NCBI GenBank assembly: GCA_014925825.1
Contig: JACGCK010000005.1
Location: 620,001-684,000 of the forward strand
Direction: 5' to 3'
Length of the DNA stretch: 64,000 nt
DNA from: Pholiota molesta
Taxonomy: Eukaryota > Basidiomycota > Agaricomycetes > Agaricales > Strophariaceae
The position numbers and the translations under genes are program-made. The notes under the pieces were generated by a model. The model was not told the origin of the DNA. It saw only the letters and a list, made by a program, of their open reading frames with translations, and searched no databases. This document shows, piece after piece, positions 1 through 11,598 of this stretch; within the stretch, counting starts at the first letter, position 1, and each line of letters begins with the position of its first letter.

Positions 1-3000
1 CGATGTCAAATCGACTACATAACGCCAGTTAATGCCGCGGTGATGCAGTACTCAGTTCGTCCAATCTCGAGCCGTACAGGTTCACCAATGAGATGGTGAC
101 CGGTGACCGTCGACGAGCCCGTAAGTCCATCAAGTTTCTGGGCTCGTATCTCAATTAATAATGACATAACATTCAGTCCACATTCTGACTCGTGAGGGTC
201 ATATATACTTACTCACATTTTTAGTGCTTTTTATACATTCGGCAAAGCAAGAAGATAAAAATTATTTATGTAAAACCAGCCTCGGGGCGGTGCGCCAAAA
301 CTCGGGAAGCTCCCAAACCTGAAAGACCCTTCTGCCATCCTCTATGGTCGTACTTTGACATTTTGGGAACATAAAAACTTCGAGAAAGCCCCGATTCTGG
401 CTCTCAAAGTTGGCAGTACGATCGAGTCCTCATCTGGCACATACCAATGCAATTTACAACAGTGCCATTTTTTTCCAATTGACACATCGATGGGTCGTCT
501 GATCTCCCATCTTCAACCCCGGTTGAGGACTAATTTGATATACACTGTGGTATATAAAGGTGAGGTCTAATTTATTCCTAGTTGGTACAATAAATTGCTT
601 TGTGACAGAGAGAACGAACGCCGCAAGGGGAATCACAAGATAGAGTCAGCCAGACTTCTATAATGTATTTTGTCCAGATTGCTGCGGGCCTTTTGGTCCG
701 GTATATATATGAAAGTCGATGAAAAGCTGCGTGTTGAGCGCACGATTCTCACATATATTACCCATCCAGCCACCAAAATTTCAACGTCAAGTAAAACTTT
801 ATTATTGCACCCGTGCTGCAAGGTTTGACGCTCGTCAGGAAAGAGGCACACCTCGATATCTATGTCCATGGATATGTAATTTGCCCAGGATCGACATGGT
901 CACTTTAAAATTAGAACTCTCTCAAGGGTATTGATGTAATCACGGGTCAATCCTTCTAACTTCTCGCTAAGATGGGGATTATGATCTAGTTGGTTGACCA
1001 CAAACCTTGTCTTCGAAGTTCGAGATTATGTGTTCTCAGAATATCATTCCGAATACGGCCTGTGAGGAAATGAGTGCCTATAGGCTCTCGTCGCCAACTT
1101 TCTTTCTGGAGACTTTGATAGGTTTCAATAGGCGATAATAATATGTACCAGTTCACCCGATCACATTAGACCTTGAAAAGTATAATCAAAAGCTTTGAAA
1201 ACCTAATGATTCTCTGACATAAATCTGTGTTCCTTCATCACAATGATAAGAGCATCCGAGTCCAGTGAGAACTTACATCATACACAAGATGTCTAAGGGC
1301 AGTTACTGACATCAATCAAAGCGCTGCAAGTAACTGTCCCACCTACTTACTAGAATTATCTCAATGTCCACATGAGCCTGAACTTACTTTTGTCCGTCTT
1401 CTCTGAGCCTTTACCTTGGTACCTGTTATTTTTGGACTTGAAAGGAAACTTGAAAGGGATGTAATAATTAAGACTTCCAAGTTCCAAGTTCGCCCTGCAT
1501 AGAGAAGAACAAACTTAGAACACGGGATAACAGCAGACATTGGCACCCATTCCTCCTGCTTCGAGGGTTGTCATGAAAATTAAAACTGTGCCAGCCTCCG
1601 TCATCAATGGACCGGAAAAATAGAGTATGGTGAAAGGGCAGATCTCCATTATACTGGTATGATAACTGTGTAACGACAATTCAATCCAAATCGAAGGTAC
1701 ATTATCTTGGAAACTGAGAAGGAGACGCGGTTAAACAGGCCGGCGCCGGATTCTGAACTGAAATCGACGGTGGTGAGGATATTTCAGAAGGATCCAGGTA
1801 AGGCTCGGTGAAAAACATTCATTAAGAAGTAGGTTACACATCCCACACGGAAATTCTAGTTGCGATTGGCCACGGAGGCAGGTCAACAACATGCCCGACG
1901 GGATTCATTGAACCCCGAGCTCCGACTTCCATGCAGTCGTCGGAAATCGGGCCTTAGGTTACTGAGGAGCCACCAAAAACAATCCAGAATGCGCAGAGAA
2001 TGTGCTTGCTTTGTGGTTTTTTTTTTCTCCTTCGGTGAATGGAGGAGTCATGTAGCCGACCATGGAGAGACTTGGAAATAAAATTCGTGCAAAAGGACAG
2101 AAATAAAATCCACAGCTGAGCACACAAGGTAAACGCATGGTTTAATTCCCCTCAGAATTTCTCCAAATTCTTACCGATTCGCGATGGCTCGGAAAAGTAG
2201 ACAGCGACTCACTGATTCCAGAAATCCAATGAATATCATGAATAAAAGGGGCCTATCGACTGACATTGATTTTGGTAGTCCAATAGGAACCATATGGGTC
2301 AGGATTTTCTCTCATCCAACCCGTATATTCCAGCATCCACTGATAAATTCAAACGGCACAATACCCGCCGTCGACGTCGTCTAATGTATCTTTGAATTCT
2401 CATAGCCGATCTGGTGCAGTGCAGCGTATAGGTCTGTCGGGACAAGGAATATTTGTAAGGAGCCGAATATGAAGGGAGGGTAGAACACATTCCCTACAAT
2501 CGACGTACGTACATATCGATCTACCCTATCATTGGGCTACTGCTTCCAGTCGTCTTGCAGGATATTAAAGGCGATCTATGGAGAGTCAGCAATAATAGGG
2601 AATTCTGAGAGGCGACTCGACTTACGTCCATCCCTCTCGCACGGATGAATATTCCTTGCATCCTAATTGGACTTTGCTGTACCGCCGATCTCATGGGCCT
2701 ACATCTAATGATACGTTCACGCAGTCAAAGGTGAGTGAACGTGGTTTTTTACATCCATACTACGCTAGATTTATCACTTGGGCTTCAGTTCTTTCCGATA
2801 GGCGATAGTTTTCGGCTCCCAAGACATCCGATACTCTGTATTTTGGTAATATTAGGAAATTACTGACTTCCCTTAGCCTACTGAAACGTTGTTAAAGTTC
2901 ACACCGTGCTGTGCGCGGTGTTGCGATTAACGATTTGTTGTCAAGACCAAACCAACCTCATCCCATGGAAGATCGACTACCTGCTTATCGAGCGTCACCC

Positions 3001-3048
3001 GTCCGGTCAAGGCGAGCAGCCATCCCAAGCGACAGAGGCGTAGATCAA
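1..3048. other. No supported gene; AT-rich intergenic region
   Basis: I read both strands and found only short open frames without recognisable domains, believable splice joints or sustained coding character. No tRNA-like fold, terminal repeat or transposase motif was seen. It may hold UTRs, promoters or very old decayed sequence. A poorly conserved short gene could be missed here. Confidence 0.5.
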
Positions 3049-4152
3049 TCAACTAAGGGGAGTTTCTAGTCCAGTATCTGCCGTTCCGGCCATGTCTACG
3101 ACAGTCGGAAATCGTCCGTGGGCGTAACGGGCCTTCATCACAGAGCCCTCTTCCTCGTCTCCCCTCAACAGCCTCTGGATGATGCCCGGAAAGACTATCA
3201 ACCCCAGCCAGGGTGAATACGACTAGCCAACCTTGCGGTATATACCATGCCCTACCTTGCTCCGCCACTTATCGCCGATGAAGCTCGTAGGTCACCCATA
3301 ATGCACATGTTGAAGAGGGCAAACGCCACCGTCCTAGTCTGCCGCCCACAGGTTGTAGAGGGAGGTGATCATCATGGCCAGCTTTAGCACGTTCGGCGAA
3401 GTGCGAAATCCTCCTCTGAGTCGCAGTCCCAACACCAAGTAAGCAGGTACGCGTAGCTCTCATCGCACATCTTTTTCACTGCAAAACGCAGTCGCCCAGC
3501 CTCTAGAACAAGCATGAGCATAGGGGACACGAAAAAGGCCCTGTCCACCTAATGAGTGTACCACTGGAGACTGCTTTCATCAAGGAGCACTATCGCCATG
3601 CAATCGTCTCGTCGTAAGCCTCGCAATTGTGCATATCAGGTATTTCATTAAGACCCAGAGTGTTGGATAGACAGGTTGTGTGGGGCTCAACGTTCCAAGC
3701 CCGTGCGCTGGCTGGATGGGTCGAAAAATCTTCGCAATGGGCGATGAATGTCCAGAACAGAATATGGGAAACGGAGATGCAAGGCAGCCAGAGGTTTCCA
3801 AGCCATACTCACACCCAAGTGTACGTCGTCATTCACCTTGAGGTCTAGTTATTTGGTTGCACGCTCAATGAAGAACAGAAAGAACGCAGGGGATAACAAC
3901 AGGTTGAGCCCGTACCTCTTTGTGCTGCACGGCACCCGTTGTGCTGCGAATCGGAGCGTTTGCACCGTTCCAACCATAACCTGAAACCGAATGGGATATC
4001 AGACAAGTAGCATCAAATGGGCCATGCGAAATGGCTTCAAAAACGAGAGCGGAAGAAGGGTTTCCTAGGGAGAATTCGGTGACCCAATGTCCACTTATCA
4101 TGCAAGTCCAAGTCAAATCCTGACATAGAATGCTTCGATATGCAGAGGCCAT
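3049..4152 (-). CDS. Possible multi-exon integral membrane protein, function unknown
   Basis: I do not recognise a family. On the minus strand, successive frames carry hydrophobic segments of the kind seen in polytopic membrane proteins: one ending FFLFFIERATK near 3900-3855, one with ILFWTFIAH near 3780, one with FFVSPMLMLVLEAG near 3535, one with VAFALFNMCIMG near 3320, and one with GLIVFPGIIQRLL near 3190. Between the second and third lies a Cys- and Trp-containing loop. The end is acidic and polar and stops at 3049-3051. The proposed start is the ATG at 4150-4152. Segments lie in different frames with possible GT-AG joints between them, but I could not connect all of them, so boundaries are approximate. 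It may be a real gene carrying base-deletion errors like its neighbours, or a decayed gene. Four or five membrane spans are inferred only from hydrophobicity. Confidence 0.35.
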
Positions 4153-4565
4153 TTTAATGAGATGGAGTTATTGGTAGTATGTAAACGTTGATGTATAGGT
4201 AGGATTTAAAATAAAATAAATAGAAACAGAAAATGAGATCGATGGTGGAAATACAATCTTGTCATGCGGATGCGGATGTGGATGAGGAAAAAATAAAATA
4301 AAAGGATGATCGGAGAGATACTCAATAATGATAGGATAAGGATAGACAGTGGAATATATACAATGGGTAAAGTTCGTTGCGTAATGTGTGCGTGGCTTCA
4401 GCGATGAATAGGTGGATGGCGCAGGAGTATATAGTCTTCATGGAACGCAAAAACAGCACCTATACATCACAAGGGAAAAGGCGTCAGTTATTTTGCCCTC
4501 CATATCGAGTGGCCTCGAATCTAGTAGAACTACATATAAGAAAAACTTACCTTAGGAAACACTGC
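4153..4565. other. Intergenic, no gene seen
   Basis: AT-rich sequence between the minus-strand membrane-protein candidate and the tail of the first MFS gene. No coding signal was recognised. It would hold the promoter of the former and the 3' end of the latter. Confidence 0.5.
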
Positions 4566-7232
4566 CTATGCGTCCCTTTCGTCATCCCACCCCCACCCGT
4601 CATCTTCAGTCGGCTGCAGCAGCGCCTGCGTCTCATCCTGCGCACCGTCGCGCTCGCGCTCAGCCACCAACTGTTCCACCCTCTCCCTCGCCGCCTCCAC
4701 CGGCTCCCACTCCACGCCCCTCACCGGCTCCTCCCCCTCTGCCCCATCCAACTCCATCTCCAACTCCGACGCCGACACGCGCTTCCCCCGCGCCCGACCG
4801 CGCATCGCGCCTCGATCCCGCGCGACACCGCGCACCCCGCGAGCGCGAAGGCGAGCATCACGACGAGCCACAGGTGGCCGCCCAACACTCTGTGCGTGGT
4901 CGACCAGGCGAAGAACGACGAGACGAAGGCTGGCGCGCCGGCGCGTGCGAGGCACATTGCCCAGAGGACGATGCCGTTGGCTTTCCGAGTGCGGCGGGGG
5001 AGGGCGCATTTTGTTTGACGAGGACAAGGCTTATGCTGTAATCAGGAGGCCCAATGGTGTATGAAGGGAATGAGTTAGGGTATTTGGCATGAGAAGAGAG
5101 AGTATGCCTCCATGAGCAATAAATTCATTTCCTAGACCAACGCAGCGGACACACCCTCCATATGCGTCCATTGATTTGGGATAACTATTCCTGGTTCATG
5201 GATGCATAGTTGGCACAAGAGCCAGCGAAAAAAAAAACCAGCCCATGCAAGCAAAAAAGCTTTCAAATCAATGGATGTGTCGAAGGAGCCAACGTGGACG
5301 TTTGAATCAGGAGGAAAAGGACAGGCGCAAAAAAAAAAAAAAAGATGAAAGCGTAAAAAGAAAAAAGCCACAGACGGACGAGCACTTCATAAGCGCGCTG
5401 ACACACAGTGTGACAGAAGATGTTAAACACCGAAACCAAGAAAAAAAACCAGGATCCCAACCAACAATGCCAGAAAAAAAAAAATGAAATGGACCACTCA
5501 CGAATATGCTAGACACCCACACGCGACAATGCCATTACCCTATGATCGCCGCCCAGAGTCCATATGTCGCCAGCGCCGTCAGGCGTGGGCCCTCCTCGCC
5601 CCAGCCACCCGCCCCTCCCCCTCCTCCAACATCAATGCCACTCTCCGTCCCAATCCCAAGCCCACCTATCGCGGAGTCCTTCTCCGCCGGCCAGGACTGC
5701 ACATATTCAACTCCGACAGCCCCACGCCTCACGATGAGGTTGAGCAGCGGCACCACCGCGTATGTGATGGGCCATGCGAGCATGCAAAATGTGTAGAGGC
5801 GCGCATGCGAGACGCGGCGGAGGAGCGGCGGGAGGACAGTAGCCTGAAGTATGATGGAAGACGTGCCAGCGAGTGCGAGTGAGGTTGCTATTTGGTGCGA
5901 CTGTAAAATAAATAAAAAGAAGAAAAGAGGGGTTAATTTAAATTATATTGATTTGGGCTAAGGTCAAAGAACCACAGGAGAGAAACGGCGGTTCAATCGG
6001 ATGTGGGGATAGACATGGAAAATAAGAGAAACAAGAAAGAAAACCAAAAATAGGGGACACTCACGGTGAATGACAGGCCGCCGAGTTGTACAGGCGTGTA
6101 GCAGAAGAGCACGAATAACGCATCGAAAGCAGTCGCCGTGAAGCACAGCAGCGCACCCGACAATGCGAGTCTACGCAACACGGGATGCCGCAGCAAGCCT
6201 CCGAGCGAGACGGGCTGGACGTTGGGGTGGTGCGGATGTGGATGTGGAGTGGAGGTTGGGATGGGCCCTGTTCGGCGGCAGCCGCGGTCGTTGAGGGCTG
6301 AGAGCGTCTGGCTGGATGGGTCTGCAGAATGTATATGTGTATGTGAGTATGCCAAGGGAGGACCAAGAGAAAAAGAGCCACGAACCTCGCGGAGCAGTCC
6401 CAAAGCAAGACAGCCGATCACAAATGCAAGCAGGCCAGTCGCGAAGGAGGGTAGGAAGTAGGGGTGGTCTCGGAAGAACTGGTTCTGGAAAATGCGTACA
6501 TGGACGTAGTAGGCAGCTGGGTCCGCGAGAGCGCCGCCGAGGATGGGGCTATGTAAATAGGCGCGCGTGAGTAGATGCGCATGGATGTCAGGCGCTAAGA
6601 TTAAGGGATGATGGTACACACCCTATGATGCTTCCAAGGGGCCAAAAAAGGCCGTATGTAGAGAAGGCAACGGCTCGTTAGCAGGGTTGGTGAGTTCACC
6701 CAAGACAGAGTGGAGTACGGCGGCGTTGCCTGAGCAGATGCCAGCTGGACATCCAGCCAATCAGCCGGGCGATATGAATGACATGCAGAAGAAAGACGAT
6801 ACGAACCTATTGCTCGCGATAGGAGGATGACAGGGAGTGAGGAGGCGAAACCGAAGAGGAATGTAGCGAGTGCGAGGCCGAAGGTGGTGGCGAGGATGAC
6901 AGGGCGGCGGCCAACATTGTCAGACAAACGCGCCCACTGGTAGATGCTGCAGAGCTGGAAGAAGGCAAAGGTGGACTCCTAGCAGGTGGTCAGGGTCAGA
7001 GACGAACAAAGGAGGCAGACAAAAAAAAGGCGCACCACGAGGCCGCTGTAAAAACCGACTTTTGCGGGATCGTCGACGAGGTGGAGGGCGGAGAGGAGCT
7101 GGTTGATGTAGGGGAAGATCTGGGTGAAGGTGAGCGGGTCACGAAGCGCAGAGCGCAGAGGAGCGCGAACTGGGCGACGTCGAGCGGAGGCCCGGCGGTG
7201 TGCTGCATCAGCTGTTTGCCCATGACCGCCAT
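4566..7232 (-). CDS. Major facilitator superfamily transporter, frame broken at six points
   Basis: A 12-span MFS transporter of the fungal family related to plant ZIF1-type carriers; the substrate cannot be told. The exons align block by block with the paralogue at 13711-15657. They share the first-helix motif TFTQIFPYIN, the loop 2-3 signature LSDNVGRRPVILATT, GELTNPANE followed by GLFGPLGSIIG, and a helix reading FDALFVLFCYTPVQ. The acidic C-terminal tail ends DDGWGWDDERDA. Following this homology, the frame slips by one missing base near 7140, 6670, 5540, 5516, 4983 and 4787, so no single frame encodes the protein. Introns are canonical, but the last (5036-5501) is 466 bases against 55 in the paralogue. 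Codon use is strongly G/C-ending, unlike the paralogue. The start ATG at 7230-7232 is tentative. Assembly error is more likely than a pseudogene because the shifts are all deletions and the motifs are intact. Confidence 0.8.
5329..5343. repeat. Run of 15 A inside an expanded intron
   Basis: Fifteen consecutive A on the plus strand, within the 466-base last intron of the MFS gene. The surrounding 250 bases are rich in A and G on this strand (pyrimidine-rich on the gene's own strand). Several shorter A runs occur nearby, which is a setting for length errors and slippage. Confidence 0.8.
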
Positions 7233-7626
7233 GTCCAACGAACCTCCGATCGTCCTTGCCCCCCGTCCCGTCCGTCTCGCAGCCGCCTTCCTCGAAAGCA
7301 CAAAGCAGACGCCCTCAGACGCCCTCGACGAGTTCCTCAGCATCCTCACACCCGCCTTTCTGCGCCCCCATCTCGACGCCCGCTGGTGTTTCACCACATC
7401 CACGACCCAAATTCTCTGTCAGTCCCCTTCCTCTCCCCGTCGTCCTCGCACTCACACCCACCCCTCAGCATCCCCTGTGTCGCGCACGCTCACCCGCAAC
7501 CCCTTCCAGCGCACTCTTGCAGCACGCTCACCCGTCTCGGTACCCATCCCCCCGCTCACCCCCGCTGCCATCCCGCTGCCCAGCCCCACCCCCGACGAGC
7601 TCCTAGACCGTCTCGATGCCTTGTAG
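7231..7626 (+). CDS. Small hypothetical protein, two exons, about 114 residues
   Basis: No family recognised. The frame opens with MSNEPPIVLAPRP at 7231 (an in-frame ATG also lies at 7222) and ends with DELLDRLDAL before the stop at 7624-7626. A good intron is present at 7418-7468, with donor GTCAGT and acceptor CCCCTCAG. It is a multiple of three, so the frame stays open either way. The first 60 residues look like a folded domain with mixed hydrophobic and charged residues; the second half is rich in Pro and Ser. Codon use is G/C-ending like the transporter beside it. Its start overlaps the proposed start of the minus-strand MFS gene, so the two share a 5' region. It could be an antisense shadow, but the clean intron and balanced N-terminal half argue for a gene. 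Confidence 0.5.
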   Translation: MSNEPPIVLAPRPVRLAAAFLESTKQTPSDALDEFLSILTPAFLRPHLDARWCFTTSTTQILCQSPSSPRRPRTHTHPSASPVSRTLTRNPFQRTLAARSPVSVPIPPLTPAAIPLPSPTPDELLDRLDAL

Positions 7627-10600
7627 CCTTGCGCCACCAGCATCGACACCACCACGCGTTTGCCTCACGCCCTGCGTACCACCCGCCACATACCCTACCA
7701 CGCCCCTATCAATGCCTTTCAATCTATCATCTATCTCGCGCCTCTAATCCTAGCCTACCTCCCACCCTTAGCCTCTGGGCTTGTTTTCGATGCTCTATAA
7801 TCCCTACCTACATGCCACCTTCGGGCGACCCCTTATCATTCGACTCGAAGCCAATGCGTTCTCAGGTCCCACTTGTACTACAGCTTATCACCACCATGTA
7901 CCTTGCCTTTTCTTCCAGGTCTCCGGTATCTGGTTTTATTTTCCTCAACCCACTATCCCTACGGCCTTATTCCCTCAGAGTCCCCTTCTTTTACCCTTGG
8001 CCGTCATTCGTACCCGTACCCGTATCTGTAGCACCTGTAGCAGCACCTCGTTTTGCCTTCATATTGCGTCGTCGATATTATATATTACATACATCAACTG
8101 GATCTTTTGCACTCTGTCTCAATAGCCCTGAGCTTTAGAGCCTGTTCAGCATGGATTTGTTGCACAGATTTTCAAGCTGATCCTTCAAAGATCTTTTCGC
8201 CGAGGGTGGGTTAATTTTACATCGCTGTTAGCCCCTCTCTATCCACTGATCGTACTGGGATGATGGTGATCGACGCTCTCGCTGTATTTCAAACTGCATC
8301 GACGTCGAGAAGGCTTATTGAAATAGACCTGCAGTGGGCGATGTCATCATGTCGACAATAGTATCCATGTCGATATAGGGGTCAGTGTAGCAGCTTGCGT
8401 GTTCAATGAAATTTGAATGAGGCTTCAATGAAGCTCGATAATCGAGTCGGCGGAGATGTGCATTAATCGAAATCACCATACGATAGTTTACAAGTACATA
8501 CGGGTACTTGAGACGCCATATGCATGCATGTTTCACTATAGTCTATATCCTCTCTTGCCGGTGCATCTAATCATGCACGAGGACTAACATGCGGCCTAAG
8601 GCTTTGTTTGATTCGAGTGCCAGGGTAATAAAGTAGAATCAAACAATACGCATACTCTGGTACATCCAATCCAATCCAGACTCCAACCACCGCGTGCGGT
8701 GCCAGAGCTTGAGTTACTTTGTGCCAAGCAATGGTCCATGGGAAGATGTGTGTGCAGAAAACAGAAATGGGGCAGATAGCCTCAAGAAATGGAATAGAGC
8801 CTAGTCGCCCCGAGTGTTTGTAAAGGTAAGTCGCGTAGACGGACAAGCGGGGATTCTAATTACGAATGCCTTTAATTAGTCCCCCATAGATGCTAAGTCG
8901 AGCAGTCGAACGTTCATGCAATTTTCCGCATCTCATAGAGTCCAATCTGGTGCATCAAGATGCACATGAGCAGATGAAGATACCTACAACCACGACCATC
9001 GGGGGCCGGCCACGCTGGTCTTTAGATGGAATTTTAAATGGATAACGGGTGCAAGGCCGTCGGGGCCGTCTTAAGGTCAAGAACAAGCTCAACTTCAAAC
9101 TCAAGCCCTAGAAGACTTCGAGGAAAGACTTGATTCAAATGAATGAACATTAAAGATATATGAAGCGAGAAGCGAAATGGCCGAGATCAGTGCGAAGCCC
9201 TTCCGAACGGACAATCATTTGGCAGTTCATTGTATATGAATGAAACGTCGAAGAGAACGCGCCAGTTTAGAATACCTCGCCGAGAGCCGTGATGCTACCC
9301 CGCGTCTTTGGGACTATACCTTCGCAGCCGCTGATGCCTATCTGCTATCGGGTGCGAGGCCTCTTCACCGAGTTTCACTGTCGCAGGATCTGATGCTGCA
9401 GCCTGGGGAAGTGATTTGGGATTGTGCTGCAGGGAATAGCAAGAATCATGATTCAAACACGTTTAAGGGACATCGGGAGAGAGCAAGTGAGTGACGAGTT
9501 TTTTCTGGGTTGAGCACAGCAATGATAAAGTGACGAGGGCGGAAGATCTGAATCTAAACATTTAGACTTTGGGTTATGGGAAGGGCTTGCAGCGTCAACG
9601 GCATAGAAATTGGCACAACTACATAGATACACTAAAAGAACGAGGTTAGATCGTGAAGGTCCCGATTTAGAAAAAAGAGGCAGGTTAAAATGGGGTGCGT
9701 ACAAAGATCATCAAGGCCGAATCAATCCTAGATATTTCAAAATTTGAGATTACGATCCACGAACAAGTCGTAGGAGCCTTCTAAGTTCTGAACATGAAAA
9801 GGGTAAAGGCCTGAGAGGTGTGTTGGGAAAGTCGTAACAATTGGGCACAAATTTGAAACGTGAGGACGTGATGACGAGCATTCTGCAGCTCAAGGCTCAA
9901 GCGCAAACATTATTTGAAAGAATATGAAGCTTCCCTTTGCTCAGGTTCAAGTTGAGGTATTAAAAAAACACACGCAGTCGGGCGATGGCAAAAGTTCTAA
10001 AATAAATCATGTAAATCCAATTATTGAGGACGGAAAATCAAACACACTCGATCATGCTTGCGCAGGATGATTGACAGTCCAGGTTCCAGACATGACACCA
10101 CCTTATCCAGAGCTGGTTGATAGGCCAAGACGGCAGGTAAAGATGGTTGGCAAAATGGCGAAGAAATCCATAGCAAAAGGAGAATGATCGAGTTATCCGA
10201 AGAGATGGCAGAGTAAAGATAGCAGGAGAAAAAGAAGATGGGATAGGGCTTAGCCTCGTGACATTCGCCGCGACAGCCGTGCAATGAGGCAATGCAGTCA
10301 AGCACTGATAGTGAAAGTGCAATCGGTACCGCAGTTGTGGAAGGAATGCTGCATTCTCTGTGGACAATATATGCGAGATGCCACATACATAAATTATAAT
10401 GGCATTTCAAATTTCGGTTCAAGAACGTAAAGAGACATCGGGAATTTTGTGCGTAGGAAAAGGCACAAGGTTTACCGTCGGAGACTCGGAGTTCCATAGA
10501 AGAGATCAAGGAAGAATTGGGGTTGGATATCAAATCAGGATGATTTGCAGTGGTAATCCGGGATGCAGCACAAAAAGATCCAAGGAGCCAGGCTGACGGA

Positions 10601-11598
10601 CATAGTTCCTAAATAAAATCCTTTGTAGAACAACCTTGGTACACCCCGAATAGCGATCATAGTAGCCTGATGGTGAGAGAATAGCGAAATATTTTAGCCC
10701 ACCGTGACAGTAAACTGTACAAAGCATATTTGGTATAATTTCGTGTATATTTGCACATCGGAATGAGAAGAAAGCATCTGAGATTGAGATAGCTTTGCCG
10801 ACATGCAACTGCCAGTTTCATTATCCAGTAGGGAAACAGACAAAATATGCACTGGCAGGAGTCACTATTGAAGTAGGAACGGAGTCCGTCGATTACAGGA
10901 CAGGTGCGATTGCAGAAATCGTTTAGAACTCCTTTAGCCTTTGCTTGTGGGACCTTCAGGTATCGGACAAGAAAGGTACACGTAGCCAAGCGCTTTCCTA
11001 AGAGTGTATTCAATATTGGTGCTCACCTCATATATTTTAAAATTTAGACCTCATATTTTGTCCAGTCTCTCGTATAACTATTATTTGATTAGCGTTGCTA
11101 GATATTGCTGAATAAAAGGGTAAATATGCATGGCTTAAGCATCCGTACCTTTGTATTTAATAGCGTAGTGAATGGGTGAATTTTCGCACCATGGAGATCT
11201 GAAAACCCGCTGTGCCAACGCTGTGCAACCATCGAAAGCAGAGATTGTTCGGGCAATAAGAACACTCGTACCTTTGAGCAATCGCCTGAAAATCGCGTGC
11301 TTGTACCAAATTCTACAATGCAGGTTGAAACATCAGGCAAAAAATCCGTGTCTCCGAGTCTGACTCTCGGATTGAAACTTCGTTCCACAACGACGCGATA
11401 GATGTTGCAAAGACAAGAGAGATTTAAGAAAGATGGGGAAGAGCAGCGACAGTTGGCCACATATCTATTCAACCTGGCAGTACCAGAGTAGCTTGTAGGG
11501 GCTGAGTTGCGTCTTTGTAGTATTTGCTAGTTCCAATGTTGGCAGAATGAAAGTTGGATGATGGCAGTGGCGCCGTAGACGGTACCGCGTCGTCACTG
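7627..11598. other. About 4 kb with no supported gene
   Basis: Open frames on both strands, the longest about 170 codons at 10021-10533 minus, lack domain motifs and convincing splice joints. A minus-strand stretch around 11130-11260 reads weakly like an ankyrin-type helix (SPIHYAI), but no repeat follows it. No terminal repeats or transposase motifs were seen. Part of 7627-8100 is probably the 3' end of the preceding small gene. With 3049-4152 and 44.0-44.9 kb, this is among the least explained parts of the window. Confidence 0.45.

Noticed and set aside
5132..5522. Phe-rich and Lys-rich frames on both strands
   Set aside because: They read through poly-A and purine-rich intron sequence of the transporter gene.
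4566..7232. Calling the first MFS transporter a pseudogene
   Set aside because: All breaks are single-base deletions of the same kind as those in essential genes nearby, while transporter motifs are intact. Error is more likely than decay, though decay cannot be excluded.
7200..8138. 312-codon plus-strand frame rich in Pro, Ser, Arg and His
   Set aside because: It is the shifted frame of the small gene at 7231 and continues into its 3' region. Composition is that of a G/C-rich shadow, with no domain.
10021..10533. 170-codon minus-strand frame
   Set aside because: No motif, no start context, no intron support and erratic composition. Its length is plausible by chance in 4 kb of noncoding DNA.
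11098..11472. Possible ankyrin-like exon on the minus strand
   Set aside because: Only one weak helix (SPIHYAI) resembles the repeat. No second repeat or joinable exon follows.
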